Below are positions 8,241 to 18,554 of a stretch of DNA of 64,000 bases, piece by piece. Location: contig CAIQVJ010000058.1 of NCBI GenBank assembly GCA_903875225.1, positions 1-64,000 of the forward strand, read 5' to 3'. This DNA comes from an uncultured Pseudomonadota bacterium. Lineage in GTDB: Bacteria > Myxococcota_A > UBA796 > SXON01. Numbering within the stretch: the first letter of the stretch is position 1; the number at the start of each line of letters is the position of its first letter. The position numbers and the translations under genes are program-made. Below the pieces are notes generated by a model that saw only the letters and a program-made list of their open reading frames with translations, did no database searches and was not told where the DNA came from.

Positions 8241-9796
8241 CAACCCTCCTCGGCCTCGGACCTCAGGTACGTCTCGACCTCGGGCTCCAGCGCAGGCTCA
8301 AAGCAGTCCAAGATCTCTTGGACGCTGAGCCTCTGTCTAAGCATCTCACGTAGTACCTCGACCCAGAGCGCGTTCTGTCCGTCTACATGGAATACGTCGA
8401 GCGAGAGGGCCGTGAGACTCGCTCCGAAGCTCTGAACGATTAGCGGTCGCACGCGAGGCTTGTTGCCACGCCTGGAAACAACATGCACACATTCGGCTGG
8501 CACGCTCTGCAAGACGAACGTGCTGTGAGTGGAAACCACAGCGAAGCTCCTCCGATTGTCGAGCATCCGGGACAGCCCGAGAAGGAATAGCGACAGAAAG
8601 CGCGGGTGGAGGTGGTTCTCCGGCTCATCGATAAGAACAAGACTCTCGTCATCGAGCTCCGCGGCCAACCCCGCGAGAATGGTGACGATCGCCTGCTGCC
8701 CAGCGCTCAGGCGGGGAAACTCGCTGGCCGGGGAGGACAGCAGACGTTGACGTTGGCTCTCGTCGATGACGCCATCCAGCACCATGGACCAGTCCTGCCG
8801 GTCGTCGGAGAGGGCAGCCAGATGTTCGGGCGGTGGCTCCATGATTTCCGCGGAAAGGATCGAAAGAAGCGCTTCTGGACTGGGAAGCCGCGTCGCCAGC
8901 CACTTGTCCCATGTCTCCACCTCGTGCCCATCGCGGGCGTCGTCCAACACTGCGTTGATCTCCGCGCGTAGACTCTCGAACTGCCACCGGAGGCCAATGA
9001 AGCGGTAGCTCGAATGACTCCCTGATTCAGGCCGTTTCGGAATATCAAACGGGCTTGTCGACACCAGAATCTGCCGAGAGAACCGGCGCGTAGGTTGTCG
9101 CGGAAACTTGATAGGGTCGAGGTCTGCCGGTGACAGATCGGACGCCAGCAAGTGAAGCAAACTACTCTTGCCGACGCCGTTCGGGCCAATCAGCACATTG
9201 ATCCTTCGCGCTGGCTGCTTCTCCTTCGGTGCGGTAAACCGGAAGTCGATTTCGTGCGGGGCATCCGCCGCCGGAAGTGACACCCGGTAGGAGAACGACA
9301 TGTCCGCCGCCGCGCTGCGGCCGTCAGACAGCCTGCTATGTCCCTCCTCGAGCGCTTTCTTGGCGTCGGAGAACCGAATGACGCTCTGCTTGAAGCCCTC
9401 ATACGCCTCCCATCTGCTGCCTCGGGACACGTCCACGCACAGATCCGCGAGTGCCCGCAAAAGTGCCGCACCTTGCGGGTGGCTGGCGAACCAATTGTAA
9501 TAGTCGACGGACTGCCCAAGGCTGGCGAACCTCGTCCGGTCAAGAGAAGGAACTGACGAATCGATGTGGTCCGCGGTCCGCAACCCTACGTCTACGTCCC
9601 GCGGTTCTGCGAAGACGATCTTTACGTCACCAACCGACGTGAGTCCGTTGTGGTCGGAGACATGGGCATGAAACAGCGTGTGGTAGCCGAAGTCGCTCCA
9701 GTCGTCCGTTTCCAGATAGATGACGATACTTTCCTTACTCGTCTCTTGCCGGATTGCGCTCTTCCACCTTACCTTTCGGATTTCGACCGGCTTCAT
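8240..9796 (-). CDS. AAA/OLD-type ATPase, Septu PtuA-like
   Basis: The 518-residue protein carries Walker A GPNGVGKSS (204-212), an ABC-type signature LSAGQQ (363-368), Walker B LVLIDEPENHLHP (386-398) and the switch histidine in VVSTHST (420-426). No C-terminal Toprim nuclease motif is seen, unlike OLD proteins, which fits PtuA paired with a separate HNH nuclease. The ATG at 9796 follows GGGAGAG; a much longer in-frame reading upstream has no ribosome site and runs into hsdR. It is 115 bases downstream of the hsdR stop, on the same strand, so it could be co-transcribed with the type I operon. Confidence 0.78.
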   Translation of the reverse strand: MKPVEIRKVRWKSAIRQETSKESIVIYLETDDWSDFGYHTLFHAHVSDHNGLTSVGDVKIVFAEPRDVDVGLRTADHIDSSVPSLDRTRFASLGQSVDYYNWFASHPQGAALLRALADLCVDVSRGSRWEAYEGFKQSVIRFSDAKKALEEGHSRLSDGRSAAADMSFSYRVSLPAADAPHEIDFRFTAPKEKQPARRINVLIGPNGVGKSSLLHLLASDLSPADLDPIKFPRQPTRRFSRQILVSTSPFDIPKRPESGSHSSYRFIGLRWQFESLRAEINAVLDDARDGHEVETWDKWLATRLPSPEALLSILSAEIMEPPPEHLAALSDDRQDWSMVLDGVIDESQRQRLLSSPASEFPRLSAGQQAIVTILAGLAAELDDESLVLIDEPENHLHPRFLSLFLLGLSRMLDNRRSFAVVSTHSTFVLQSVPAECVHVVSRRGNKPRVRPLIVQSFGASLTALSLDVFHVDGQNALWVEVLREMLRQRLSVQEILDCFEPALEPEVETYLRSEAEEG

Positions 9797-9911
9797 TGAT
9801 CTCTCCCTGTGGTGCGGCCTATCGTCGATTCCTGAGTCCAGTCCGCTCGCAACGGCCTTGCGGCCGCCTGCGCGCGCGGGCCGCCCCGCGGCGAACGGCG
9901 GGGGGTACGCA

Positions 9912-12900
9912 TCATCCCGTCGCCCCCCACGGACCACCCCCACCGCCGCCGTACTTCTCGTAGAAGTGCTCATACAGCGCCGTACACTTCTCGTTGTAGA
10001 CCTCGGGCGTGTAGACCCGCGGCAGCCCGTCATCGAGGACACCCTTGATTGCCTCGCTGACCTGTGACCGCGCCGCCACCCGCCGTCGCCAGTCCAGCAC
10101 GAGAAGCTCGCGAACACGGGCTAGGAGCGCCCGTGCCACGACCTTGACCTCGTCGCGCTCCTTCTCGGACAGCTCCGGCGCGGGCCGAACGAGGATGTCG
10201 AAGACAACCAGCTCCGGCTCGGTGAGCCCCTCCCGGACGTGGCGCTCCTGCTCGGCGGTGAGGTTCTGGCCGAGCCGGATCAGCTCCTCCAGAAGCTGCT
10301 CGATGTTGCGGCTGCCCATGTTGTACGACTCGACGAGCTCCTCGAACTTGTCGAGGTAGTCGGTGCGCGTGAAGTTCTCCTCGATCATCCGGTCGAGTCT
10401 GGCGCGGATGGCGGCTTTGAGCGTCTCGATGTCGGTGTTCTTGTGCGGGGACGCCTTGATGCGCCGGGCGAGAGCCTCGAAGTCGATCTTCGAGAGGTCC
10501 ACCAGCGGAGGGCCCTCGCTGGCCAGGGTCACGTCGGTAATCGACGCGTCGAGCAGCACGGTCACCTGGCCCATGATGCGCGAGATGTTCGCGGGGTCCG
10601 GGCGCAGCCGGTTGCGAATCTCGTCGGCGATCGTCGCGATGCAGGCGACGCGGTGGGCGAAGGTGATGACCGCGGGGTCGGGCTTCACGGCCGCGTAGAG
10701 GGTGACGACCAGCCGCTCATGGGCGAGGAAGTCCTTTCGTCGCGGATCAGGAGTGATCAGCGCGTCCACCGCGTCGGCGACAGCCAGTAGGCGGTCGAGC
10801 GCGGCGAGTTCGCCAATCCCGGGAACGTCCACACTGTGCTCGGCGCAGAAGGCGACTGCGTCGTTGACGGCGTGCTCAAGCTCCTCGACCAGCTCGCTCT
10901 TGTCCTTGACGGGCCCACCGCCACCTCCGCCTCCGCCGTAGATGGCCAGCGCCTTCTCCAGCGACTCGAAGACGTTGGCGTAGTCCACGATTACGCCGCT
11001 GTGCTTCCCGGGGAACACGCGATTCGCACGGGCGATCGTCTGCATGAGCGTGTGATTCCGCATCGGCTTGTCGAGGTACACCGTCGAACAGCTTGGGGCG
11101 TCGAAACCCGTCAACCACATCGCGCATACGAACACCAGCCGGAGCGGGTCGGCGGTGTCCTTGAACTTGTCGTCGAGCTTCTCGGTGTTCATCCGCTTGC
11201 GGTGCGGCACGATGTCGAGGCCGAGTGCCTGCATCTGCGCGATCTCGTTCTGGCTTGGCGAAACGATGAGCGCCATGTCCGTAGACCGCAGCGTTTCAAG
11301 CCGCTTCACGGCAGACGCCTGCTCCGGCGCCGGAAGCGTGTAGGGCCGCTTGACGAGCCCCTCGACCCGGACGGTCTCCGCGGCCCACTGCTTGCGGACC
11401 TTCTCGTACATGCGGAGGGCGGTGGCCTTGTCGATGGAGATGACCATCGCCTTGCCCTGAAAGCCGCGGTCCAGGAAGTGCCGGACGACGTCGCGCGCGA
11501 CCGTCTCCAGGCGGTCATCGCGCGTGAGCAGGTGGTACTGGCGCCCAAGTTCCAGCGCGAGCCGGGCCTCCTCCTCGGGGTCGAGGGCGGCCGCCTCGAT
11601 GAGCGCATAGATGTCGTCGTTCAGGGTCGGGTTGACGATCTTGAGCTCTGGTGTCCGGTTCTCGTAGAACAGGGGCACTGTCGCCCCGTCCTCGACCGAC
11701 TGCTGGAAGTCATAGATGGACACGTAGTCGCCGAACACCTCGCGCGTCCGCTCCTCCCCGGCGATGAGTGGCGTGCCGGTGAACGCGAGAAACAGCGCCT
11801 TCGGCAGCGCAGCGCGCATGTTGACGGCGAGCGTGTCGTACTGGCTCCGGTGGGCCTCGTCCGTGAGCACCACGACATCCGCTCGGTCGCATAAGAGCTC
11901 CGGCGTCTGGAACTTCTGGACCAGCGTAAACACATACCGGTGGTTCCCACTCAACAGTGCCCGAAGGTGCGCGCCGCTCTCGGCGTGGCACGCATCGCCT
12001 TCGGCCTGGCTCACGGCCCCACACGCCTTGAACGTCGTGGCGATCTGGTTGTCGAGTTCGGTTCGGTCCGTGACTACGACGAAGCTCCAATTGCCGGGCA
12101 CCGTGCGCAGGATCTTCTGGGCGTAGAACACCATCGCGAAGCTCTTGCCACTCCCCTGGGTCTGCCAGAAGACGCCGCCGCGACCATGCCCGGCCGCGCG
12201 CGCCTTCAGCGAAGCCGCGATGGCGTTGTTCACCCCGAGGAACTGGTGATTCTGGGCGAGGACCTTGATGAGTCCCGACTTATGCTCCGAGAACAGGGTG
12301 AAGTTCTCTACTAGGTCGAGCAGCCGGCCCCGATCGCAGGTGCCGCGCAGCATCACTTCCAAGGACACCCGCCGAGGTTCGTCTTCGCGCTCGACTCGCT
12401 TCCAGTCGAAGAAGCGCTCCCAGTCTGCCGTGACCGACCCGACCCGACTCTCCGTGCCGTTCGATGCGATGAGGAAGGCGTTGTAGGTGAACAACGCGGG
12501 AACATCGGACTTGTAGCTGGTCAGGTTCTCGTCGAACGCGCTTCTGGCTGCGACCCCTGGCTTCTTCAGCTCGATCACGACGAGCGGAAGTCCGTTCACG
12601 AACCCGATGAGGTCCGGGCGCCGCGTGTAAAGTGCCCCGGTGACGCTGAACTGGCTGACAAGGAGGAACTCGTTCGCGGCCGGATTTCGCCAGTCAATCA
12701 CCTGCACGCGCTCCTGACTCTGGGAGCCATCGGGCTTTGCGATCGGGGCCAGGACACCTTCTTTCAGCAGCCCGTAGACCTCACGGTTAGCCGCTGCGGG
12801 GCTCATGGCCGAGCGATCTCGGGAGACTTCGTCGACGGCGTGGGCGATTGCCTCAGGCGGCAGGCCCGGGTTCAGCTCGACGAGCTTCCGCCGCAGGCGT

Positions 12901-13055
12901 TCAGCGAGCACTACGTCGGCTCGGGTCAGGCGCCCGAGCGGACTCGTCGGACCTGGAACCTCGTCCAGCGCAGACGTAGTCGCCCACCCGAGCGCTGCGA
13001 AGATCGCGATGGCGGCCTGCTCAACCAGCTGCTCCTCGGTGTAGGCGTGTGGCAT
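9912..13055 (-). CDS. hsdR: Type I restriction enzyme, R subunit
   Basis: The 1047-residue protein combines a PD-(D/E)XK nuclease (Asp148 in RRPDLIG, then VVIELKK with Glu162 and Lys164) with an SF2 helicase motor (Walker A TQGSGKS at 299-305, DEAH at 399-402, VFVCAMWLTGFDAPS as motif V, QTIARANR as motif VI). The C-terminal helical region binds the methylase core. It cuts unmethylated DNA after ATP-driven translocation. The ATG at 13055 has GGAG upstream and lies 2 bases after the hsdS stop. Two glycine runs (eight at about residue 738 and five at the C-terminus), coded by simple GGC/GGA-like repeats, are unusual linkers. The HsdR-type motifs are all intact. Confidence 0.93.
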   Translation of the reverse strand: MPHAYTEEQLVEQAAIAIFAALGWATTSALDEVPGPTSPLGRLTRADVVLAERLRRKLVELNPGLPPEAIAHAVDEVSRDRSAMSPAAANREVYGLLKEGVLAPIAKPDGSQSQERVQVIDWRNPAANEFLLVSQFSVTGALYTRRPDLIGFVNGLPLVVIELKKPGVAARSAFDENLTSYKSDVPALFTYNAFLIASNGTESRVGSVTADWERFFDWKRVEREDEPRRVSLEVMLRGTCDRGRLLDLVENFTLFSEHKSGLIKVLAQNHQFLGVNNAIAASLKARAAGHGRGGVFWQTQGSGKSFAMVFYAQKILRTVPGNWSFVVVTDRTELDNQIATTFKACGAVSQAEGDACHAESGAHLRALLSGNHRYVFTLVQKFQTPELLCDRADVVVLTDEAHRSQYDTLAVNMRAALPKALFLAFTGTPLIAGEERTREVFGDYVSIYDFQQSVEDGATVPLFYENRTPELKIVNPTLNDDIYALIEAAALDPEEEARLALELGRQYHLLTRDDRLETVARDVVRHFLDRGFQGKAMVISIDKATALRMYEKVRKQWAAETVRVEGLVKRPYTLPAPEQASAVKRLETLRSTDMALIVSPSQNEIAQMQALGLDIVPHRKRMNTEKLDDKFKDTADPLRLVFVCAMWLTGFDAPSCSTVYLDKPMRNHTLMQTIARANRVFPGKHSGVIVDYANVFESLEKALAIYGGGGGGGGPVKDKSELVEELEHAVNDAVAFCAEHSVDVPGIGELAALDRLLAVADAVDALITPDPRRKDFLAHERLVVTLYAAVKPDPAVITFAHRVACIATIADEIRNRLRPDPANISRIMGQVTVLLDASITDVTLASEGPPLVDLSKIDFEALARRIKASPHKNTDIETLKAAIRARLDRMIEENFTRTDYLDKFEELVESYNMGSRNIEQLLEELIRLGQNLTAEQERHVREGLTEPELVVFDILVRPAPELSEKERDEVKVVARALLARVRELLVLDWRRRVAARSQVSEAIKGVLDDGLPRVYTPEVYNEKCTALYEHFYEKYGGGGGGPWGATG

Positions 13056-13057
13056 GG

Positions 13058-14347
13058 CTACTCCAGAGCTTCGGGAAGCGTAGAGACGTCCAGTTGGCCG
13101 GATAGAAGGCGAGGCAGTAGAAGATCCCGCGTACGGCGCAGTGTGACGATCTGATTCTGAAGCGTGTCGCACTGTTCCAAAATGGGAGACACCAGAGCCG
13201 CGAATCGCTCGATGAGCGCAGACGGCGGCCGGGCGAATACAAATGCGGTGATCCGCTCAGGGGACAGGTGTAGAACATTCGCCCCATTCGCGTGTTGCTT
13301 CACCTCGTCAGCGAATCCGGAAAACCGAAGAAACGAGTACAGAAACGCCGCTGAAACCCCAGGCCTCGGCTCGACGCGCACGAGGTCCATGGACACCACA
13401 CCGAACTCGGCCCCAAGGCTCGGCACCAGCCCTGCCCTTCCAACGATCCTTCGTTCCTGCGTCATGTCCGTAACAGCGACGACGATGTCACCCCTACGGG
13501 CGGTGTGGTGGGGCGCGTACTCCCCAACGTATCGCTTGAGTCCCGACCGCCGAAACCCGCCGTCGCGATTGATGCACTTCAAGTTCAGAAAGGGCAACCC
13601 GCCACTCTCCGCCAAGTCCGCCGATCGATAGGAACGCCCTCGACGAATGACGGAAATATCGCCGACGCTGGTCGGAAGCCAGCCCCTCGGAGTGATGCCA
13701 AGCGCAGTCTTCTCGAAGGAACAGCCTGCGTGGCCAGGAAACCGAAAGTGGACGAACCACTCTTGGTACACGCCGCGGAGCATCGCTTCTAAGATCTCCA
13801 CGCGCCGCTGACCGTTCATCAGCAGATCATCGTAAGATGCGAGAATTCCAGCGATTCGTAGTTGCTCTGAGAGTGGGGGGACGGCGACCCTCACATCGCC
13901 GATCCGCGTCGGAGAAGTATGCCTGATCTTCGTACCACTGGCCGACCCACGGATCTGTTGGCGAACGGATGCCGAGTTGAACAGGTAATAAACGAAGCGC
14001 AGCTCCGTCTGCATCCGGTCGAGCACCTGAACGAGCCCGAGCCGCTGGTTGTGGAGGTACTTCTCACTCTTGGGAACAATTGCGCTACTGCCAAGAAGGC
14101 CCTCCGCCTGCTCGGTCATCGCGACGATGACGTCGCCCGCGCTCAAGACGTACTCGGGAGGGACCCGACCGGTGTACCACTTGGCCTTGTCAGGCTGTTC
14201 TTTGAACCCGCCTTCCTCAAGGAAATTTCCGGGCGTAAGCACTACGTGTGTGCCCTCGTTGGCGAAGTGTTCGCCGAGGAAGGCGAAGCCATGCTTGATT
14301 CGAAGCAGGTCACCGATCTTCCGCTCGCGCCAGTGTGCCACGGTCAC
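13058..14347 (-). CDS. hsdS: Type I restriction enzyme, specificity subunit
   Basis: The 429-residue protein has the two-half HsdS plan: target recognition domain 1 (about 1-150), a central conserved segment ([20 protein letters not shown], 157-176, then the helix to [12 protein letters not shown]), target recognition domain 2 (about 215-365) and a C-terminal helix with [14 protein letters not shown]. It sets the DNA sequence that is methylated and cut. Its ATG overlaps the hsdM stop by four bases. The domain is visibly more AT-rich than hsdM and hsdR, as is common where recognition domains are exchanged. The recognition sequence cannot be told from the protein. Confidence 0.92.
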   Translation of the reverse strand: MTVAHWRERKIGDLLRIKHGFAFLGEHFANEGTHVVLTPGNFLEEGGFKEQPDKAKWYTGRVPPEYVLSAGDVIVAMTEQAEGLLGSSAIVPKSEKYLHNQRLGLVQVLDRMQTELRFVYYLFNSASVRQQIRGSASGTKIRHTSPTRIGDVRVAVPPLSEQLRIAGILASYDDLLMNGQRRVEILEAMLRGVYQEWFVHFRFPGHAGCSFEKTALGITPRGWLPTSVGDISVIRRGRSYRSADLAESGGLPFLNLKCINRDGGFRRSGLKRYVGEYAPHHTARRGDIVVAVTDMTQERRIVGRAGLVPSLGAEFGVVSMDLVRVEPRPGVSAAFLYSFLRFSGFADEVKQHANGANVLHLSPERITAFVFARPPSALIERFAALVSPILEQCDTLQNQIVTLRRTRDLLLPRLLSGQLDVSTLPEALE

Positions 14348-15954
14348 GCCCCCAGGATCCCCGCCGCGTTGGCAGCGATTGTCAGCTCAAGCTCGTGCGC
14401 TTGGGCGTTGAGCACCTCAAGTTCTTCGGTCAAGGACTCAAGCTGCTCCTTGAAATCCTCGTCGCTCACCACGTCGCCGGGCATCACGCCGACGTATCGT
14501 CCAGGATTCAGTGACCAGCCCTGTGTCTCGATCTCATGGATCGGAGCCGCCTTGCAGAGCCCGAGTACGTCGGCGTACCTCATGTCCGGACCGAATACCT
14601 CGATGAGTTTCGCCTTGCATTCCGGGCCCCCGACCACAAGGTCGGGTTCCTGGCCACGGTACAGTCGGACGACGTTCGCGAGAAAGGAGACCTGAGCCTC
14701 AGTCCAGTCTCGGTGGGCTCGATCCACCTGCCGGAAGATGTGCCTCGCGTCAAGAAAGAGGACCGTGTCGGCGCGAGAAGTCGTGCTCTTCCCATTGTCC
14801 AGAAACCAAAGCGTACACGGTAGCGTTACCGTGTAAAACATGTTCGGGCCCGCGGAGACCATAACGTCGACGGCTCGCGCCTCAACGAGCTTTCGCCGAA
14901 TCTCCATTTCGGAAGACCGAGCATCGGAGGCGGAATTCGCCATCACGAAACCCGCCCGTCCGACCGATGAGAGCGCCGAGTAGAACAGCTGGATCCACAG
15001 GAAATTGGCGTTGTCACTCCGCGGCATGCCGAACGGGTACCGGTGACCGGGCCCCGTCTCGGCGGCGAGTCGCTCCTTGTCCACCGCGTTCACGTTGAAC
15101 GGGGGATTCGCGAGTACGAAGTCGAAGCGCCCCGTGCTCGCGTGCAGGTCCTCGTAGTAAGTAATGGCCTCCCTGATGTCCCCCTCAAGCCCATGAACAG
15201 CGAGGTTCATTCGACACAGCCGCGCGGTGTCGCCGATCTTCTCCTGTCCGTGGATCGAAAGCACCGAGGAACCGGTCTTCTGGTGCTCGGCCTTGAACCG
15301 GGCGCTCTGCACGAACATGCCGCCCGATCCGCATGCCGGGTCCAGGATGCGCCCGTGGTACGGCTCCAGCACTTCCACAAGAAGACGGACGAGTGAGCTG
15401 GGCGTGTAGAACTCGCCGCCCTTCTGGCCCTCCGTTCGCGCGAACTCTCCCAAAAAATACTCGTAGATACGACCGAACGCGTCGTACTCAGTGTTCGCCG
15501 GAATCTCCGACACCTTCTTCAGCAACTGCTTGAGGAGGGTGCCGGTGAAGATCGTGTACGTCTTCGGGAGCACGCCGGCGAGCTGGGCGTTCTCGCGTTC
15601 GATCTCGCGCATCGCGTCGTTCACGGCTTTGCCGACGTCGTCCCCCTCGGGGAGCGCGAGGAGGAAGTCGAAGCGAGCTGCCGCCGGCAAGAAGAGCACG
15701 CCGTCGGCGTGGTACGCGGCCGGTTCATCGACCCGCGAGCCACGGCGAGACGAAGCGGCCCCCGTCGCGAGCTTCTTCCGCTGCGCGTCGAAGCGCACTT
15801 CAGCGAAGCGGAGGAAGATGAGGCCGAGCACCGGCTGTGAATACTTCGCGGCCGGGAGGCCACTATTGGCCCGAAGCTGATCGGCGGCGGCCCACAGGCG
15901 CTTCTCCAGAGCATCGGAAGCCGCGTCGCGTTCGGAGGGAGCGATCCATTTCAT
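14344..15954 (-). CDS. hsdM: Type I restriction enzyme, DNA adenine methyltransferase subunit
   Basis: The 536-residue protein has the N-terminal helical HsdM domain and the N6-adenine methylase core: SAM motif I DPACGSGG (205-212) and catalytic NPPF (283-286), plus [15 protein letters not shown] (180-194) typical of HsdM. With HsdS it methylates the target adenine; with HsdR it forms the restriction complex. It is the first gene of hsdMSR; the upstream gap to the next gene's stop is about 90 bases. Length and motifs are normal, so the enzyme should be active. Confidence 0.94.
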   Translation of the reverse strand: MKWIAPSERDAASDALEKRLWAAADQLRANSGLPAAKYSQPVLGLIFLRFAEVRFDAQRKKLATGAASSRRGSRVDEPAAYHADGVLFLPAAARFDFLLALPEGDDVGKAVNDAMREIERENAQLAGVLPKTYTIFTGTLLKQLLKKVSEIPANTEYDAFGRIYEYFLGEFARTEGQKGGEFYTPSSLVRLLVEVLEPYHGRILDPACGSGGMFVQSARFKAEHQKTGSSVLSIHGQEKIGDTARLCRMNLAVHGLEGDIREAITYYEDLHASTGRFDFVLANPPFNVNAVDKERLAAETGPGHRYPFGMPRSDNANFLWIQLFYSALSSVGRAGFVMANSASDARSSEMEIRRKLVEARAVDVMVSAGPNMFYTVTLPCTLWFLDNGKSTTSRADTVLFLDARHIFRQVDRAHRDWTEAQVSFLANVVRLYRGQEPDLVVGGPECKAKLIEVFGPDMRYADVLGLCKAAPIHEIETQGWSLNPGRYVGVMPGDVVSDEDFKEQLESLTEELEVLNAQAHELELTIAANAAGILGA

Positions 15955-16044
15955 GTCAGGATTCCTGCGGGAGGTCGTGAAGGTGCGGCGGCCTGATCGT
16001 AGCGCACGACCGGGAAGAGGAGGGCCTGCGGTGCGGGGTGCCGT

Positions 16045-17439
16045 TCATCGCGATGCGCTCAGCAGGGCGGACAGCGCCGCAGCGGCCGTGTCGAACCGCA
16101 CCTCAGCCTGACCGCGCTCCGCGGTCAGCAACGAGAGCGTCTGAGCGATCTCGGCGGGGTCCGCGAGGGCGGGTGTGTCCGCGGGAAAGAAGTTCGCCGA
16201 GGAGAGACTCCACTGGTTGGCCTCCACCTCGGTCGCGGCGACCCAGCGGGCGAAGCCGGGCTCATCTGCCCCGTCGTTGTACGCGCGGAGGATCCTCGCG
16301 ACGAGTCCGTCATCGGGGCCCTCGGCCCGTCTCGCCTTGGTCTCTGCGCCCGCGGCGTGGATGTACCGGAAGCGCTGCTGGGAGTCAGCCGGCCGATCCT
16401 TCGCGAGCACCAGGATCGCCGTGGCGATTCGGGTCCCCGGGAGAGCCCCCGGAGGCAGTGTGATGACTGCGCTCACCAAGCAGTCTCGCAGGAGGCCAGC
16501 GCGCACCCGCTCCTCGTGGCCGCCCCGAAATAGCAGCCCCGCTGGAACAAGGACAACAGCGAGCCCGCCCGGCCGGAGGCTCGCGACGGCGTGCTCGACG
16601 CGCGCGATGTCCGCACCAGCACGCAACTGCACGCCGTGTCGGAACCGCAGGTACCGGTCCTTCTCCAGCGCCGAGATGTCGAGGCGCGGGGTCATGGGTG
16701 GACATGTGACGATCCGATCGAAGCGCTGGAGCTGGCCGTCGACTTCGGCGGGGCTGAAAAGCGGGTCGCGCTGGTCAATCTGGATCGGGGGCGTCCCCGT
16801 CAGCAGGGCCCGCACGCCCGCGAGCGTCGCCCACCGGCCGTTCGGCTCGCACCCGAACACGCGGGTTGAGAGGCCCCCCTTGGCCGTGATCTCGCTCGCT
16901 GCGGCTTGAATGAGGTCCCCCGACCGGCAGAATGGGTCCGCGACGCTCTGGCGGTCGCGAAGGTCAGCCAAGCCGACCAGGAGTCGCGCCACAGTCGGCG
17001 AGAGCTGGACGGGCTCCCTCCCTCGTCCGTCCAACCGGGCGAGCAGCCCGTCGAGCGACGTTGCGGGGTCGCCGAGCTCGGCAAGGTCCAGCGACGCGCG
17101 CAACACGAGGCCAAGCGCTCGCTCGTCTTCCGCGCTCAGGAGGTACGACGGATCAAAGACCGAGCTGAGCGTCGGGTTGGCGCTCACCACCGAACCGCAG
17201 GCCTGCAGCAGCGGATCGCGAAAGCTCGGGCCGACGAGACCTCGGAAGTGCGATCGCCATGCGGCCGCAGGCATGGGCATCGTGACCGGCGGAAACTTCG
17301 CGGCGGATTCCCCAAGTGCAACAAGACCAAAGACCTGGCCGGTGAGGACCATCGTCATGCTCTCGCCGAGGGTTGCGCTGAGCAGCCGGGCCGCGTCTAG
17401 GAGCGCCTGAAGTGCAAGTTCGGTTCGGCTTTCCATCAT
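16045..17439 (-). CDS. HsdM-like protein with altered catalytic motif
   Basis: The 464-residue protein is related to type I methylase subunits but diverged. The SAM-binding motif reads DPFCRSGD (168-175), and the catalytic motif IV, normally NPPF/Y, reads CPPM (246-249), with RIVTCPPM in the expected strand context. The later segments (GGLAVVLVPAGLLFRGG, then LVSAVITLPPGALPGTRIA) match HsdM well. Loss of both the Asn and the aromatic residue suggests weak or no adenine methylation, so it may bind DNA and SAM without methylating (inference). Its start ATGATGG overlaps the stop of the upstream half-HsdS gene by four bases. No R subunit belongs to this operon. Confidence 0.8.
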   Translation of the reverse strand: MMESRTELALQALLDAARLLSATLGESMTMVLTGQVFGLVALGESAAKFPPVTMPMPAAAWRSHFRGLVGPSFRDPLLQACGSVVSANPTLSSVFDPSYLLSAEDERALGLVLRASLDLAELGDPATSLDGLLARLDGRGREPVQLSPTVARLLVGLADLRDRQSVADPFCRSGDLIQAAASEITAKGGLSTRVFGCEPNGRWATLAGVRALLTGTPPIQIDQRDPLFSPAEVDGQLQRFDRIVTCPPMTPRLDISALEKDRYLRFRHGVQLRAGADIARVEHAVASLRPGGLAVVLVPAGLLFRGGHEERVRAGLLRDCLVSAVITLPPGALPGTRIATAILVLAKDRPADSQQRFRYIHAAGAETKARRAEGPDDGLVARILRAYNDGADEPGFARWVAATEVEANQWSLSSANFFPADTPALADPAEIAQTLSLLTAERGQAEVRFDTAAAALSALLSASR

Positions 17440-18068
17440 GCCGCATCCACCGCGAAGAGGGCGCGGTGCGCGAGCGCGCGGGCGAGGTCCTGTCGGCGTG
17501 TTGCCGCAAGGCGCTCAGCGCTGGCCGCCTCCGACGCGGCCGTGAGCAGCGTCGCGAGCGCATCCTGCATGTCTCGCGACGGCACGGGCACCACCAGCCT
17601 GAGCACGTCCTTGACGCTGAGTGACGGTATGCCAACCATCGATGAGCGGTTTGCGCGGCCGAGGGCGTCGGCACCTTGGGGCGAATCGAGCCACCACGCC
17701 AGGACCGCACCGAGGAGAATGCCCTCCTTCGGGCGGAGCACCATGAGGTTCGCCGATGCGACGGCCCCCTCCGAAGCAGATCCGACGAGGCCAACCTTGG
17801 GGCGCGCGCCACGGGCGACGAGCACGACGTCCCCGACCTCGACAGTGCCCCGCTCCAGCGCGGGCGTGTCGGGGAACATCTCGCAGTGTTCGTCGTCTTC
17901 GGAGATGGCGAGCACATGCCCGAGAACGTCAGGGATGTCGCCCACCCGGAGCACTCGACGGACCTGACCGCGGGTATCGGCCGCCTTCGCGGGAACGGGA
18001 CCGAGCGCGGCGTGCTCGATGAGGTCCGCGAGGGTTCGATGATGATGTTGACGCATCTCGTTTTTCAT
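17436..18068 (-). CDS. Half-sized HsdS-like specificity protein
   Basis: The 210-residue protein resembles one half of HsdS: a single recognition domain (VGDIPDVLG, VEVGDVVLVARG, LAWWLDSPQGADALGRAN, GIPSLSVKDVLRLVVPVPS) followed by one long C-terminal helix (residues 170-205). Half-S proteins work as dimers and read palindromic or repeated half-sites. It is tightly coupled to the altered HsdM gene downstream and lies one base after the stop of a small zinc-ribbon gene. It probably guides the HsdM-like partner to DNA (inference). Confidence 0.8.
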   Translation of the reverse strand: MKNEMRQHHHRTLADLIEHAALGPVPAKAADTRGQVRRVLRVGDIPDVLGHVLAISEDDEHCEMFPDTPALERGTVEVGDVVLVARGARPKVGLVGSASEGAVASANLMVLRPKEGILLGAVLAWWLDSPQGADALGRANRSSMVGIPSLSVKDVLRLVVPVPSRDMQDALATLLTAASEAASAERLAATRRQDLARALAHRALFAVDAA

Positions 18069-18069
18069 A

Positions 18070-18246
18070 TCAACTGTCCTCGATGCAGGCGAGAAGGCGG
18101 CGGAACAAAGTGCGTCCGCAGCGGTTGCAGATGGCGCGGTCCAGAGTCCAGGACCACCGCCCGCCCCGGGAGTAGGGCGAAGCGCGGTGGCCGCAGGAGC
18201 ACGGGCGAGGGGCAGAGCGGGTCGGGGGATGATGAAGATGACGCAT
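18070..18246 (-). CDS. Small zinc-ribbon-like protein
   Basis: The 58-residue product has CSC at 16-18 and CNRC at 41-44, a spacing fit for one zinc ion, and is rich in Arg and His, so it may bind DNA. The ATG at 18246 has AGAGG upstream at a slightly long distance. The stop ends one base before the half-HsdS ATG (TGATATG), which supports a real gene at the head of this operon. A longer in-frame form starting near 18384 is possible but would cover the likely promoter. I do not recognise a family. Confidence 0.5.
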   Translation of the reverse strand: MRHLHHPPTRSAPRPCSCGHRASPYSRGGRWSWTLDRAICNRCGRTLFRRLLACIEDS

Positions 18247-18440
18247 GAGAGTCGGCCTCTGGGGTTCGTCAGTAGTATAGTCGAAGCACCTAAGAAGCGC
18301 TAACAGATTTTGGAAGAACACCAAACGAGGCGCCCGGCGCACCGGGAAGCCGCGCTGGATGGGCTGGTGCCGATGCCGATGCACCGATGCACCGGTCGGG
18401 CGCCGTTGCTGGCGCCGTTGGCCTTCGCGGGAGGCCGCGG

Positions 18441-18473
18441 TACTGGCTCCTCTACTGGCTCCTCTACTGGCTC
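18441..18473 (+). repeat. Tandem 12-base repeat, nearly three copies
   Basis: TACTGGCTCCTC is repeated at 18441 and 18453 and begins a third time at 18465 (TACTGGCTC). A few bases later ACCAGTTACCAGT gives the related half-site in the reverse orientation. It is non-coding and lies about 200 bases upstream of the zinc-ribbon gene. Confidence 0.75.
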
Positions 18474-18554
18474 ACGGTGAACCAGTTACCAGTTCAGCGT
18501 GAGCCGGCGGGCGCGATTCCACGATTCCAGCTTGCCACTTCAACTGCTGATGCC

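Noticed and set aside
8240..9911. Retron around the ATPase-HNH pair
   Set aside because: No reverse transcriptase gene or inverted-repeat RNA region is present next to the pair.
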